Assembly: GCA_002189035.1 (NCBI GenBank)
Contig: NEEC01000015.1
Location: forward strand, 1,488,001-1,552,000
DNA: 64,000 nucleotides
Direction: 5' to 3'
Source: Utricularia gibba
Taxonomy: Eukaryota; Streptophyta; Magnoliopsida; Lamiales; Lentibulariaceae
In this document: positions 1 through 10,971 of the stretch, piece after piece
How the letters are laid out: every line of letters begins with the position of its first letter
How positions within the stretch are numbered: position 1 is the first letter of the stretch
The notes under the pieces: model-generated
What the model was told of the DNA's origin: nothing
The model's input: the letters and a program-made list of their open reading frames with translations, nothing else
Databases searched by the model: none
Made by a program: the position numbers and the translations under genes

Positions 1-52
1 ACATGGATGGCGATTCATGGCAGCAATCCAGTAATTTAAGTACTGCTATGAA

Positions 53-913
53 GTGCCAAACAAAGGCAACATCTGTTTTCACCAAAACAAGGGTTCTTGT
101 CCTGAAAAGAAAGCAGCAACTTTTACAGGATACCGTTCAGGAGACTTAACCAATGCCTGTGGTATGGGAGCAGGAAGGCTGCTTATGCAATGCTTAACCC
201 TGAGTAGCCCTGTTTCCAAACTGGACTGCGATCAAGATGATGATCAGAGAAGTCAAATCTCCAGCTTGTCCATAGCCGATAGTGTCGAACCAACTCTTTC
301 CCAAAGCATCACCTTTGATCACCAGAGAAGATCTAAAACAAGTTCAGCTAATGGAGTGAACTGGGAACGTGCTGCACTTGATGCGTCCCCTAGCACTATT
401 GGAGGGTCTGCTTTATCCCTTCATTATGCAAATGTGATCATAGTAATCGAGAAGCTTCTCCGATATCCACATCTGATCGGGGAAGAAGCTAGACACGAGC
501 TATACCAGATGCTCCCAACCAGCCTTCGAAAGAAGCTGAAGAAAAATCTGAAGTCATACACAAAAGATTTAGCAATTTATGATGCCCCAGTTGCTCATGA
601 CTGGAGTGAGCGTCTTGAACATGTGCTCAAGTGGCTCAGCCCGCTTGCACACAACACGATCAGGTGGCAAAGTGAGCGAAACTTTGAGCAGCAGCAGATC
701 GTCAGCAGGACAAATGTACTTTTGCTTCAGACATTATACTTTGCTGACAGAGAAAAAACAGAAACAGCAATTTGTGAACTTCTTGTCGGATTGAACTACA
801 TCTGCAGATACGAGCAACAGCAAAATGCTTTGCTGGATTGCGCAAGCAGTTTTGACTTCGAAGACTGCACTGAGTGGCAGCCACAGTTCGCTGCTACTGC
901 TACATTTCATTAG
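53..913 (+). CDS. DUF668 (PSI-like) protein, 3' part
   Basis: This is the C-terminal part of a plant DUF3475/DUF668 protein, the PSK SIMULATOR-like family. Some members promote growth downstream of peptide hormones, but most are uncharacterised. The conserved block starts near position 410 with ALSLHYANVIIVIEK. It continues through the LYQMLP and WLSPLAHN motifs and the run RTNVLLLQTLYFADREKTE to LLVGLNYICRYE, typical of the longer DUF668 subclass. The N-terminal DUF3475 domain lies outside the window. The frame is open from about position 35, but an in-frame TAA sits at 32-34. A different frame is open from position 3 to 147, so the joint could be an intron end or a one-base shift. The first roughly 100 residues read here are therefore uncertain, while the DUF668 part is secure. 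Confidence 0.85.
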   Translation: MPNKGNICFHQNKGSCPEKKAATFTGYRSGDLTNACGMGAGRLLMQCLTLSSPVSKLDCDQDDDQRSQISSLSIADSVEPTLSQSITFDHQRRSKTSSANGVNWERAALDASPSTIGGSALSLHYANVIIVIEKLLRYPHLIGEEARHELYQMLPTSLRKKLKKNLKSYTKDLAIYDAPVAHDWSERLEHVLKWLSPLAHNTIRWQSERNFEQQQIVSRTNVLLLQTLYFADREKTETAICELLVGLNYICRYEQQQNALLDCASSFDFEDCTEWQPQFAATATFH

Positions 914-1298
914 TGATGCGTAGTTGAAGTATAGAGTGATTTTATGTTGACATTTGTAACCACTTGTCATATTTGTGATACTTCATCTGTTTCAAAGCAG
1001 ATCACTTGTTCTTTTTCTGAAAACAAGGGTGTATTCCATTCGAATGCCTATAAGATTCCAAATAGAAAAAATGTAAAATGGTAAAAGTTTTGTGTACAAG
1101 ATGAAGTGGGATGTATTTTAGAATTGAGTTGTGTTTTGAGAAATTTATCCATCATATTACATATGTTCCTCATCCAAAATTGGAAACCATGTGCCACAAA
1201 AATGACAGTTTTATTATAGCAAAATGAGGGCAGGTAAAGCTGCTTATTGACCTTCGTTTCACGACAACTGTGTAGTTGCCGTACGGTCGCTCTCTTCC

Positions 1299-1709
1299 TC
1301 ACTGACTATTTGTCCTAGTAATTTGCCATGGAGCGAACCGGAGGAGTTCCTTGGAATGCAGCCACGGCTTCACTACTACAACCGCGTTGAAGTTGTTGGC
1401 CTCTCCGCCGTGTGCGGTGGTGGCTCTGATCGTAAGATAATACTTCACTCCGGCAACGACTTGCGTCTCTGCTCTCACCACCTCCGTGAACACCAGCAAT
1501 TTGCTGCTGCTGCTGCGGCTTGCGTTGATCGTCCTCCGGTTGTATTCTCTGACGCAGAATCTCCCCAGTTCCTGTATCTCTTCATTGGATTCAACGTGCT
1601 TCACTTCCCTGCGGCCTCCCACTCTCCCTCCCGCAGAAACCGCCTCCTGCACGCACATCAGTAAAGTAAATCCCCATACGAGGACTAACAGGGCTCTGGC
1701 TTTCTCCAT
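1299..1709 (-). CDS. Phytocystatin (cysteine protease inhibitor)
   Basis: This is a single-exon, 136-residue secreted inhibitor of papain-like cysteine proteases. The start chosen is the ATG at 1709 (MEKARALL), because it opens a clean signal peptide ending near VSA. Upstream in-frame codons add an unlikely basic stretch. Family marks are the N-terminal Gly pair (AGGRVGG), the plant helix motif seen as LGRFCVREYN, the inhibitory loop QVVAG, and the Pro-Trp of the second loop (KPW). The protein ends soon after KPW, so it is the short one-domain type without the legumain-inhibiting extension. A TATA box sits about 100 bases upstream. Cystatins of this kind usually act in seed protein turnover and defence; that role is inferred from the family. 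Confidence 0.93.
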   Translation of the reverse strand: MEKARALLVLVWGFTLLMCVQEAVSAGGRVGGRREVKHVESNEEIQELGRFCVREYNRRTINASRSSSSKLLVFTEVVRAETQVVAGVKYYLTIRATTAHGGEANNFNAVVVVKPWLHSKELLRFAPWQITRTNSQ

Positions 1710-1809
1710 TGCAACCTTCTCTTCTTCCCCCTTTTGATGCCTTTCTTCCACAGAAAACCTTGTAATTGTCGCAGTCACGAGGATGAGGATGAGAATGAGA
1801 ATGAGGCGG

Positions 1810-1816
1810 ATTTATA
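1810..1816 (-). promoter_or_regulatory. TATA box of the cystatin gene
   Basis: TATAAAT on the minus strand, about 100 bases upstream of the cystatin ATG. The position fits a core promoter with a leader of roughly 70 bases. Confidence 0.6.
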
Positions 1817-2746
1817 CGCATGATTGAGCAGGTGGCAGAGCACAGAAGAGGAGGTGGCAACTTCAAGGCGCCGCGTCTCTTGATAGGATTTCTCTGGTGA
1901 ATGTGTTGTGTTGGTGAATCCGGACAAAATGTGTCGATATTACCAAAAGGATTTCAATTGGGAATTGAGCAGTTCATTTTTGGAACGTGACACATTATCT
2001 TCTATCAATTATCAGCTGCCAACAATCTCTTTATCCTCATACTTTTTACAACTCGTGCTGTGTGAGTGTCTGCGTCTGTGTTTTGCTTTTTTTTTTTAGT
2101 GAGTTAAGTAGCTAAATGAAAAAAGAAAGAGATGGGGAAGCGATTAGACCCACATACTGTGTGTGCTCACAGAATAGAATACAAATGCGATTGCACAATA
2201 CATATGGACCTCCACCTGTTAGCCGGTTTTTTCCCAGAGGAGCTCGCTTCCACTCCAGCTCCCCCATCTGTAACCCATTTTAAAAGCTTTTACAAGGGAA
2301 TTCAATGGATGGGTTTCCCCCATCTCACTCAAAACAGATAAAGTTGTCATCTTTAAGTGATTTCTACCAACAAAAAGAAAACTTTTATAACGCACAGTAA
2401 AAGATAGAACGAGGTTCTTGACTTGAATGTTTCTAGTTAATTGTACCAAGGGAATTGAAGTTTTTTTTTTTTTTCTTGAATACGATGTACAAATTGTAAC
2501 GTAGGGAATTAAATATGATTGAAAATGAAGTAGAGAATCCCTTTATTTCTTTGGAGGGCTCCCCCTCCTCATACTTCGTGGAAATTAAGGTTGGAAGAAG
2601 CCTGAAAAAGATGGATGGTGGGGAAGGGAAGGTGACGCTTTCAATGTCGTTGTACTCATTTCCTGATCCAATGGCCAGGATTTCTCTCTTCATCCACTGC
2701 TCATAAACCTCAAGCTCTCATCCTTTTAACCACCATCCCACACAAA
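1817..2746. other. Intergenic region, cystatin to RALF
   Basis: About 0.9 kb between two divergently transcribed genes, so both promoters lie here. It contains short T tracts (2088-2097 and 2461-2474) and only short open frames without recognisable domains. No other gene is seen. Confidence 0.6.
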
Positions 2747-3052
2747 ATGAATCATAAGACCATTTTCCATCTTCTCATTCTATCCTTCTACTTTCTTCAG
2801 ATCTTGAGAGGGGTCTCCGATTTGGAGGTTTACTCGGGCAGATCCGTGGAGTTAGATGCGCCCCTCGAATCCGGGAGCGGCAGAAGAAGGTTCCTGGTGC
2901 AGAAGAAATACATCAGTTACGACACTTTGACACGGGACTCGGTGCCCTGTGATCGCCCTGGTGCTTCTTATTACAATTGCAGGGGTCGTGGCGTAGCAAA
3001 TTTCTACAACAGAGGTTGCCAGATTATTACCAGATGCGTCCGGGGAGACTGA
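2747..3052 (+). CDS. RALF-like signalling peptide precursor
   Basis: This is a 101-residue prepropeptide of the rapid alkalinization factor family. RALF peptides are secreted and bind CrRLK1L receptor kinases (FERONIA type) with LLG co-receptors, raising apoplastic pH and restraining growth. Visible features are a hydrophobic signal peptide (about residues 1-24), a dibasic S1P-type cleavage site RRFL at 47-50, the receptor-binding motif YISY at 55-58, and four cysteines at 68, 78, 91 and 97 forming the two conserved disulfides. The C-terminus shows the family pattern with YNRGC and ITRC. There is no intron, as is usual. The layout (RR site plus YISY) matches the ubiquitous RALF23/33-like clade rather than the short divergent clade. 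Confidence 0.96.
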   Translation: MNHKTIFHLLILSFYFLQILRGVSDLEVYSGRSVELDAPLESGSGRRRFLVQKKYISYDTLTRDSVPCDRPGASYYNCRGRGVANFYNRGCQIITRCVRGD

Positions 3053-3930
3053 TGAGGCTGGTAATTCGCGGTAAACTTCCAGGGCATCATCCTTATTAAC
3101 TTAAGTGGAATCATATGTCATCACTATGCTGTGTACCCATCTTATCTACCAAAGCATCATCTACTTCTTACTCTTCTTCCTCTTTCATTACTCTCATCAC
3201 GTTCTGTGCTTTCCTCTGGTTCACTCAACTTTTCTGTACTCCCTCCCAACACTTAGCCATCTTAAAAGCACAGCATCGTGTTTGTGTTTCCAGAACTGAG
3301 GGATACTCGAGTATTCTGACTGATAAAAAAAAACTCTTCCACTTTCGATTTTAACTTCTGTTGTGTGCATCTGATCTGCTTTCTTTTTCAACAGAACGAA
3401 TTCCTCCCTTGAAACGAAGTATATTTCTCTAGTTGGTTTTCCTAGTTTTTCGAGCAGACTGGGGCCTGTATGAATGAAGGTTTGGACAACGTAGATGAAC
3501 TGTCTTGTTAGGGACTTCCATACTGAACTTGTGGGGGTTTCATTTCGATATACATCGGACCACTTATTTAATACAATACATAGACAGATCAGAATTCATT
3601 GTCTGTTGTCCAAACGTGATAGCTTGATTGCTAGCAACTGGAGAAAAGTGGGTGGCAGCCGATTTAATTCCGAGTGAAACGTACCTCGATTCGTTATCCA
3701 TGTTGATTCAGAACATACTCAGGATTGGCATCTCGTAAGAAACAACATATTCGCTAGTTTGAATCGATGAAGGCGTTAGATTATACAGATCAAACACGAG
3801 CAATAGCTATGATATTCGAAATATGAAAGTATACAAGATCATCATCTGCGGTATGCAAGGCATGCTTCAACATAGTAGATAAGCATCACTAGTAGAACCA
3901 AGGGAAATAAATACTGGATAACACATAGAA
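3053..3930. other. Intergenic region, RALF to ASR
   Basis: 3' flanks of two convergent genes. Short open frames at 3105-3354 and 3495-3677 show no recognisable domain and are read as UTR or spacer. Confidence 0.6.
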
Positions 3931-4511
3931 TTAGACGTGATGGTGCTTCTTGTGGTGGTGCTTCTTGTGCTTATTTTTCTCATGATGCTCATGCCAAGCA
4001 TAGCCTCCAGCCGCCACGGCAGCCGCAGCCGCAATCTCTGCTTCTGTCTTGTGTCGTCGGGCGTGCTCGGGATCTGTTTTCACCTTGTGCTTCTCATACT
4101 GCAACAACAGTAATAACATCAAGGCGTCACTTCTACATCCCAATTCCATATACCACCTCATGGCACACACAGAAACCTCATAACCTCATGGAGTTGGCAT
4201 TTGGCCACCTCAAGAACCACCCCAATTCGAGGCGTGAGGCAAAAGCTCATATTCTATATTGAAATTTAGGGTTTTATGGATCCGGAGGACTGCATGCAAA
4301 GTGGTAAACAAACTTCTATCGATCTACTCATGCAACGTACCAGGGCGAAGGCACCAGCGGCAGCCGCTGCGATCTCAGCGAGATGCTCGTTGCGACTGTG
4401 TTGTTTCATTTCCTGCTGCCAGTTCTGGTTCTGGAAGTAGCTGCTGTTTTGGTCATGCTGCTGCTGTTGGTGGGAGTGAAGCTTTCTGTGATGATGATGA
4501 TTCCAAGACAT
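3931..4511 (-). CDS. ASR (ABA/WDS) stress-ripening protein
   Basis: This is an abscisic-acid-, stress- and ripening-induced protein with the ABA/WDS domain, 112 residues from two exons (4341-4511 and 3931-4098; intron 4099-4340, GT-AG, phase 0). ASR proteins are small, very hydrophilic, zinc-binding nuclear or cytosolic proteins that act as chaperones and transcription co-regulators under drought. The sequence shows the N-terminal His cluster (SWNHHHH), a Gln-rich linker, then [20 protein letters not shown] spanning the splice joint, [31 protein letters not shown], and a Lys/His tail. Joining the exons restores the family sequence without a gap. Most members lie near 100-150 residues, so this one is at the short end. 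ASR genes are absent from Arabidopsis but common in other seed plants. Confidence 0.95.
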
Positions 4512-4581
4512 TTCAAAGCAGCGCAGGTGTCTGTAGTGCTGTGTTGTGTATCTGCAGCGAAGAGGGCGAGCAGTGCATACA

Positions 4582-4588
4582 ATATATA
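4582..4588 (-). promoter_or_regulatory. TATA box of the ASR gene
   Basis: TATATAT on the minus strand, 70 bases upstream of the ASR start codon. Confidence 0.55.
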
Positions 4589-5983
4589 GAGAAAACGCGA
4601 CATGGAAACTGGAAAGCAGCTTCTTCCCTTTTCACAGAAGTCAAAGAGTTTGGTTAGACAAATGCAATGGCTACTTCCCGAGATGTACAACGGCTACGCG
4701 TCTGCTTACGAGTTAAGTCACGACTCTAAATGAAAACCCTATTTGTTGCTAGAAGCGTAACGACAAAATATCATAGCTAAGTGATTCGAAATTTTAAAAC
4801 GTAAAAATAATCAAATGAAGACTATCATTTATTTATCTTAAATTTAAAATAATTTTAATTTTCAAATTTATTTTTTAACTTAATGAAATTAGAGATAATT
4901 ATGTGTAATAATTTAATACATGATTTTGATTCAAGTTTGAAAAATAAAATTTGAAGAATAAAAAATAGCGTCTAATATAAAAAAATTTGTATTATTTTAT
5001 TTATTTTTTAATACTTCATATTTTGAAGCTGTGTTGATTTACCGATGATTGAAACCGATTAACCATTTTTTAACAAGTTTTCAATTAATCGGACAAATTT
5101 CCAGTTCTATGAGATATGGTATCTAAATGACATCATCATTGCATTCCATTTTATTTAAAGTTATCACCTTTTTTTTGATTGGTCAAATCTGATTTTAATT
5201 GATCAAAACCGGATTTTGAACCGGTCTCATACCGATTTGATTTATAATACCGGTTTGAAAACATAGTTTTGAAGCATTTTGAAAGGAAACCAACATGAAG
5301 ATAGATTTAGAAGCTTCTTAACATTACATAAAAAATGTACTTTTTATAATGAAAAAGAATTCAAGTCAATTGACTAATACACTTTGAAGATGTTTGATTG
5401 GTGGAATTAAATAAATTAACAACAGGTTTAACTTAATAGATAGATGTTTAGTTTCAACAAAGCTAGAAGTTCTTACACTTACCTAATCCTACTAACCATA
5501 CCTAATTATTTAATTAAAATCAAACAAAATTATTAAAGCCAAAACCTTTTTAAAATCATATAAAAAACCACAAGCTACCAAACAGAGGCTTCTTTATTTT
5601 ACAAGGGATTAGATGCAATAAAAATAGACCTTGGTTCAATGATGCAGGCAGGTTCACTTTAAAGCTTGAAAAGTCAAAGAACAGGTCTCTTGGGTTCATT
5701 GGTTTTTAATTTGATGAGATAAAATAAACATACATGCCTTTCAAAGAACTTGCATCCAGAAAACAGCGCCTTACAGATGGACAGAGCTCATCAAAGTCAG
5801 AAGAAAAAAAAAAAAGAAATTTAGTTGACAATAACCATGTGTTGCTATGCTTACAGGCAGTTAGTTGTTCACGGACGCATCAATACAAGCTAAGAAGGTC
5901 ACCTTTGGGGGCAGCAAAGTCTGCACGATGTTATTTGTTGTTAGCGTCATAAGAAGGGGGACTTTGCATTAGTTTTAAAGGGG
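4589..5983. other. AT-rich intergenic region
   Basis: About 1.4 kb containing the ASR promoter and, at the right end, the 3' UTR of the next minus-strand gene. 4760-5600 is strongly AT-rich. A short open frame at 5734-5952 has no recognisable domain. I see no gene here. Confidence 0.6.
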
Positions 5984-8799
5984 TCAAATGCGTACTGGGA
6001 TTCTGCAGTGAGCATCAAGATCGTACTTCAGTTGTCTGAGACGCTCTTTTGCTCGATTTTCTGTTTCCGCTGCTCTCTCACATGCTTGGCTTATGTCAAC
6101 CTGCCAAACAAATCAGGGAATCATGTTCTGTTTATTTATCTAAAATGAATGCAGTAGATTATAGACCGAGAGTAAAAGATGCATGGTTAAGAATCACTTG
6201 TAGCTCAAGTAGTGTACTCACAGGACTTCGTTGTTCAGGACATGAGCTTCTCTCCAACAAAAGGCGAAGGCTTGCTAACTCTTTTATCAACTCCAGTGTG
6301 ATCTCTTCTGCATCAAACATTTGGTTCTGCGAGAACTCGAAGTTCTTCTCAGCATGAAGTCGAAAAGATGAGCAACTCAGACAACTGCACAGCCCTCTGC
6401 ACCCGAGTTTGTTTCGCTTCAGTATGCCCTTCGATGGGGCACTGCTGGTCTGCAAAGGCAATATATTATGTGGATTTTCAAATGATGGTCCAGTCATCTG
6501 AAAACCAATGTCCATGTCTGAACAAGTTTTTCTCTTCCCTGAACCAACTGCGTTCTTGAAATCCTGTTTCTGATCTAAAAGAACTTCGAGCTTTCCAGGA
6601 CTATCTGGATGAATGGGCGTTTCAGGAACATGTAATGCTACGGCAAGCGCTTCACCATTCGATTGCACGCTCATGCTTTGTGAAGATGACTGTGGTACTT
6701 GAACAACGGTATTTGGTGGACGCTGTTCACGGCAGGATTCCTGTTGTTTGAATGAACTTTGGTCATTATCAGCAGCTCCTGGTGAAGAATTTGTATCTGC
6801 TACTAAATTCTTCTCTGAAAGCGTGATCTGTTTCACACTCGAGTCACCTAAAGAGAAAGGTTGACATCAGCAAACAACTCACATATCATGTCATGTAACT
6901 TTGTTAACAAAGCAAAATTTACTTTCAGGATAAAGGACGAACCACGAATATTCTTGGAAATATCCATCAGATAAGGAAGAAGCTTCCTGTAGCTAACTGA
7001 TCTTTGGTTGTTGAAAAGCCGCCGCCGAGAGCAAGGAGCAAGTATCTACGCAGATGCAGTGAGTCAAATCCAGTACAAGAATATCTACTAACCAGGAAAA
7101 AATTACACAAAGCTATTCAATGAACAAATCCAATGTTGCAGTCAGGCAACACCATGAAGGTAAAAAATTCAGTAAGTTGTACCCGTTTTTTCAAAGAAGA
7201 CTCAGGTTTAGAAGGTGAACTGCGTTTAAGGACATCATGAACTGGGCAGCTACTGCTGTTTGGATTATCAGCAGGAATAGTAGACATGCATTCAAATTCT
7301 GTTCTCTTGAACATTTCAGGATCCGGAGGAGTCATCTGTCTATACTCTTCTCTTTCTGAAGCCATAAATCTTTTAGAATCAACTTGGTGAATCTCATGTC
7401 TTACCTTTTGAGGTGACACAGTTTCTACTATCTGATTCAGTTCATTCTCCATGGTTAAACGCGGACGCTTGGGGTCATCCTGAATTTCAGACTTGGGTTT
7501 TGAATCGCCTGCATTACATTTATTTTGTATGCATTCAGTGCTGATCCAAAGTATTAAAAATTCATAACTAGAAGAACTTTAACGGAGGAGAACTGACCGA
7601 GGGCATCACTCAGAATTCCCACGACATAAGGAAGCATTCTTCTGTAGCTGAATGAAGTGGAATATGAAAAAACCTTCATCTTTCCATTAGCAAGAGCCTG
7701 AACCGAATACTGGTATTAAGTTAAATACAGAAATAAGGATACAAATGAGGGACACACTTGTTAAAGTCTGACAGCTTCACTTATTCACTGAAAGAAAACT
7801 GGAAATGAAAATACCCTTTTAGTATTGGAAGCAGATTGTAAAATTGCTTTATCGTTTGAATTCAGACTATTTTTTGCGTCAGTATCAACTTGTCCTGCAT
7901 CAGCAAGCGCTGCTAAAGTTTCAGGTTTTTGAATGTTGTCAACCCGCTCCTGCTCAACCACCATCTCCGGCGAGCAGGAAGATCCTTTGTATTTTTCTAG
8001 ACAAAGCGACACCTGGGACTTCTCTAACCTTCCATCGCCTTCTTCAGTGCATTCCTCAGACAATGATGTTATAGATCCAGTACCATTGGGCTTGTCAACT
8101 TGCTCAACCATAGTCTTGGGGAATAGCAGGATCCCTCATCCTTCTGTGGATCAACTAAGTTCAACCGCGTCTGAGCCTCCTGGTGCTCTTGTTCTGCCAG
8201 ACTCTCTTCGGAAGCTGCTTCAAAAGTTTCAGATTCTTTGACATTGCCGGCTAGATCAACCATAATCCCGGGGAACAAGAAGACCCTTCGTCTTTTTCTG
8301 GAAAATTTGCGTCCAAAAGCAATTGGGCCTCTTCATTTTTCTGGATCTCTTCGTGTTGAACCCTATCACAGACAGTCGCTACAATTCCAGATCTTTCAAA
8401 ACTCTCAGCCTGCTGGGCCTCCTGGTTCACTTCTTTCTCCGATCTGTCTTCGGAAGCTGGTGCGATGGTTACAGATTCTTCGAGATCGCCAACCCTAATC
8501 TCCCCAGAAAAAGAAGAAGGGTCACCTGTCGCTGGACCAATTGAGCTACAAAACATCTGAGCCTTCACAATCTCCGATTTCTCTCCTTCTTCAACAGCAA
8601 GTAAATTTTGCATAGGAGAAAAAACCCTTCTAGACCGGATATCTCTGACACGCAGATTATATCCCGAAGTAGGAGCAGACATTCTATGAACGATTTGGGG
8701 ACGCCCAAATCCAGATCGGTTGAGGTGCAAGGTGTTGCTGCGGGTCAAAGGTCCGCAATTCGAAGGTGAAGGCTTCCTGCCGCCCTTCAGCTTCGCCAT
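5984..8799 (-). CDS. Plant-specific GILKRN/CRGLC-motif protein
   Basis: This is an uncharacterised protein conserved among land plants. The diagnostic block near the C-terminus reads GILKRN, then CRGLCSCLSCSSFRLHAEK and FEFSQNQMFDAEE, followed by a short helix-rich tail (VDISQACERAAETENRAK). Exons by homology and phase are 7815-8799, 7598-7697, 7183-7508, 6943-7045, 6222-6847 and 5984-6100. Exons 2 and 4 both carry SYR..LLPY/SYR..MLPY motifs and share splice phases (0 in, 1 out), as do exons 3 and 5, which suggests an internal exon-pair duplication. Exon 1 holds acidic repeats and changes frame twice, near 8267-8273 and 8116-8121. One added base at each site restores a 752-residue frame. Alternatively a phase-compatible intron (7997-8525) would bypass both and give 575 residues. 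Function is unknown. Confidence 0.8.
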
Positions 8800-9098
8800 G
8801 GAAATGGATGCGCAAGTCTACCGAACAGATCCCGAGCTTGAATGATGCAGGGTTTTGGCGCCATGTTATGGAGGGAAAATCAGCGTCTACGCTCTTTATG
8901 GCGGGAAATCAGGAGAGATAAGGGTTAAAAGCGTCATTCAAAATATTCCGTCTAAAAAATTAATATTTTTAAAAGATGAAAAAAATTAAAAATAAATTTC
9001 ATGAAAATTTTAATAATTTTATTATAAAGCGATTCAAAATTTAAAATAATTCAATCAAGAAATGTTAATTATTAAGCCCTAAATCCACGAAATGAAAA

Positions 9099-10971
9099 TT
9101 ATTCTCCAATGAGAACAAGTGTATGATCAAAACCTGCTACCGCTTGCAGGGTCTCACAGCCCTCCGGACCGTCGATCTCAACCATCACCGGTTCAAGTTC
9201 GTCCATGGAGCCACCAGATCCAAGACGGCCATCGCGACCGCACCCCCAGCTCCAAACCCTTTTCTCCGCCGTGGCTGCTAACGAATGCGCACGCCCTCCT
9301 GCTATCATCGTTACCTTTTCACCATCCATGCTATCGCTCTGAATTACACCAGGAACATCTTCTTTACCTCGTCTACCTAGCTGCCCGTTCGCGTTCCATC
9401 CCCAAGACAGAAGGCTGTTGTTTTCCTCACATATTGCCAGTGAATGCCCCAGCCCACATGCTATTTTCGTAACCCGGAGGCCTGTTTCCACCGGATGCAG
9501 CCCCATATCCTTCTTGGCTCTCCCTAGCTGCCCATACACATCACTTCCCCCGCTCAGAAGAGTTCCATCTCCTAAAATAATGAGCATGCTTTTCACAAGG
9601 GTGGTAAAGGGAGGGGTGAATCTAACATGCACTTTGAAGCACAATAGGATTCTAAAATTTGTAGATCATTACCGAATGAACCTGAAGAAAATGCTTTTGA
9701 ATGAAAGGAAGCTACTCACGGAGTAATACCAATGAGTGATCAAGCCCACAAGCAATATCGATAACTTGTGTATTGTCGACTTCTTCAACTAATGTCGGCT
9801 CCCAGATGATCGGCATAGCTTTTTCCTTCTCCACAGCTTCTAAAACCAAATCATTGGCTATTGCAGATGTATTTCGGGGTGCTTTGATTTTATCAGCTAC
9901 AGAATCCAGAGGAGATACCTCAAAGGGTCTGCCAATCTTCCCTAATCTACCATCAGCATAATAACCCCAGCCAAAGAGTTTTCCAGCATCAGTCAATGCA
10001 AGTGCATGCCCCCAACCAAATGACACCTGCAATACCATAGAGAAAAGGGCACAACCAAACTTAATAGAACATGTTGAAAAATGCTTTCAACCCTGTAACT
10101 TAGTGTTGTTATGAAAGAAAACATTTGTGCCTTCTTGCTGATTTATTTACTGTTGATTCTAACTAGAGCATCAATCAAAGGCCACCTTAAGGATAACTTC
10201 TCCAACCAGTGCTTCCACTCTAGCTGGCATGACAGATTCGCAAATATCCTGCCCAAGTCCTAGTTGCCCACGTTTAGATCTTCCCCATGCCCACAAGGAA
10301 CCATCTTCTACAATGACAGCAGATATTACACCAGACGCAAATGCAGACGCAACTCGTAGTTGATCTAATCCTTCTACTCTCTGTGGTGTGCTCCACATAT
10401 CTCTATAGAATGTTTAGAAATTCTTTAAACTCAAAGTTCCAAAGCACGAGAACATAAGAGACAGAAAAAAATACATCAATGCTTCCCAACTCCTACAACG
10501 ATAAAGATACTTTCAGCACACCAATGACAAGAAACCCACATGTGTATGACATGATTATTCATCAAAAATTGTCGGGCATATGATTTATTTTTCCTCATCT
10601 AAATTCGGACCCGAAAACTTTACGCACTCAACAGACCCAACGTAAAATTAATAGAGAAACCTAGGTGAACGGAGCCCGCGAGATAGCTGAAACTCAGAAT
10701 TGCGACCCCATGCCCAGAGTTCGCCGGAAGAAGTGACGGCCAGTGAATGGTAGTGGCCAGCAGCGACGCTGCTGACGTCGGAGGGGAGACCGGCGACAGG
10801 GATGGGCTCATAGGCTTGGACCCCCGGCGAAAGACCCAACGCGCCATGTGTGCCATCGCCGCAACTCATCACCGTCGAGAACGAACGCCAGGAAAAACTC
10901 CTTAACCCCACCGATTGCCATCGATTTGCAGCCTTCCGAACAAGAAATGGAACTTCTCCCATCCCACTCAT
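9099..10971 (-). CDS. RCC1-repeat (RUG/UVR8-like) protein
   Basis: This is a predicted 435-residue seven-bladed RCC1 beta-propeller from four exons (10661-10971, 10186-10402, 9720-10026 and 9099-9571), all GT-AG with matching phases. RCC1 blades are visible as repeated G.G..GQLG or G..GRLG and GHS.A motifs: YHSLAVTSSGELWAWGR, RGQLGLG, SFGWGHALALTDAGKLFGWG, ACGLDHSLVL, YGQLGRAKKD, GLGHSLAIC, GRAHSLAAT and GFDHTLVL. The N-terminus (about 35 residues, rich in Arg, Ser and aromatic residues, few acidic ones) looks like a mitochondrial presequence. That makes the RUG-type proteins, including mitochondrial RUG3, better candidates than nuclear RCC1 or UVR8. The exact orthologue is not settled. It lies head to head with the SANT/DUF3755 gene. 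Confidence 0.88.
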
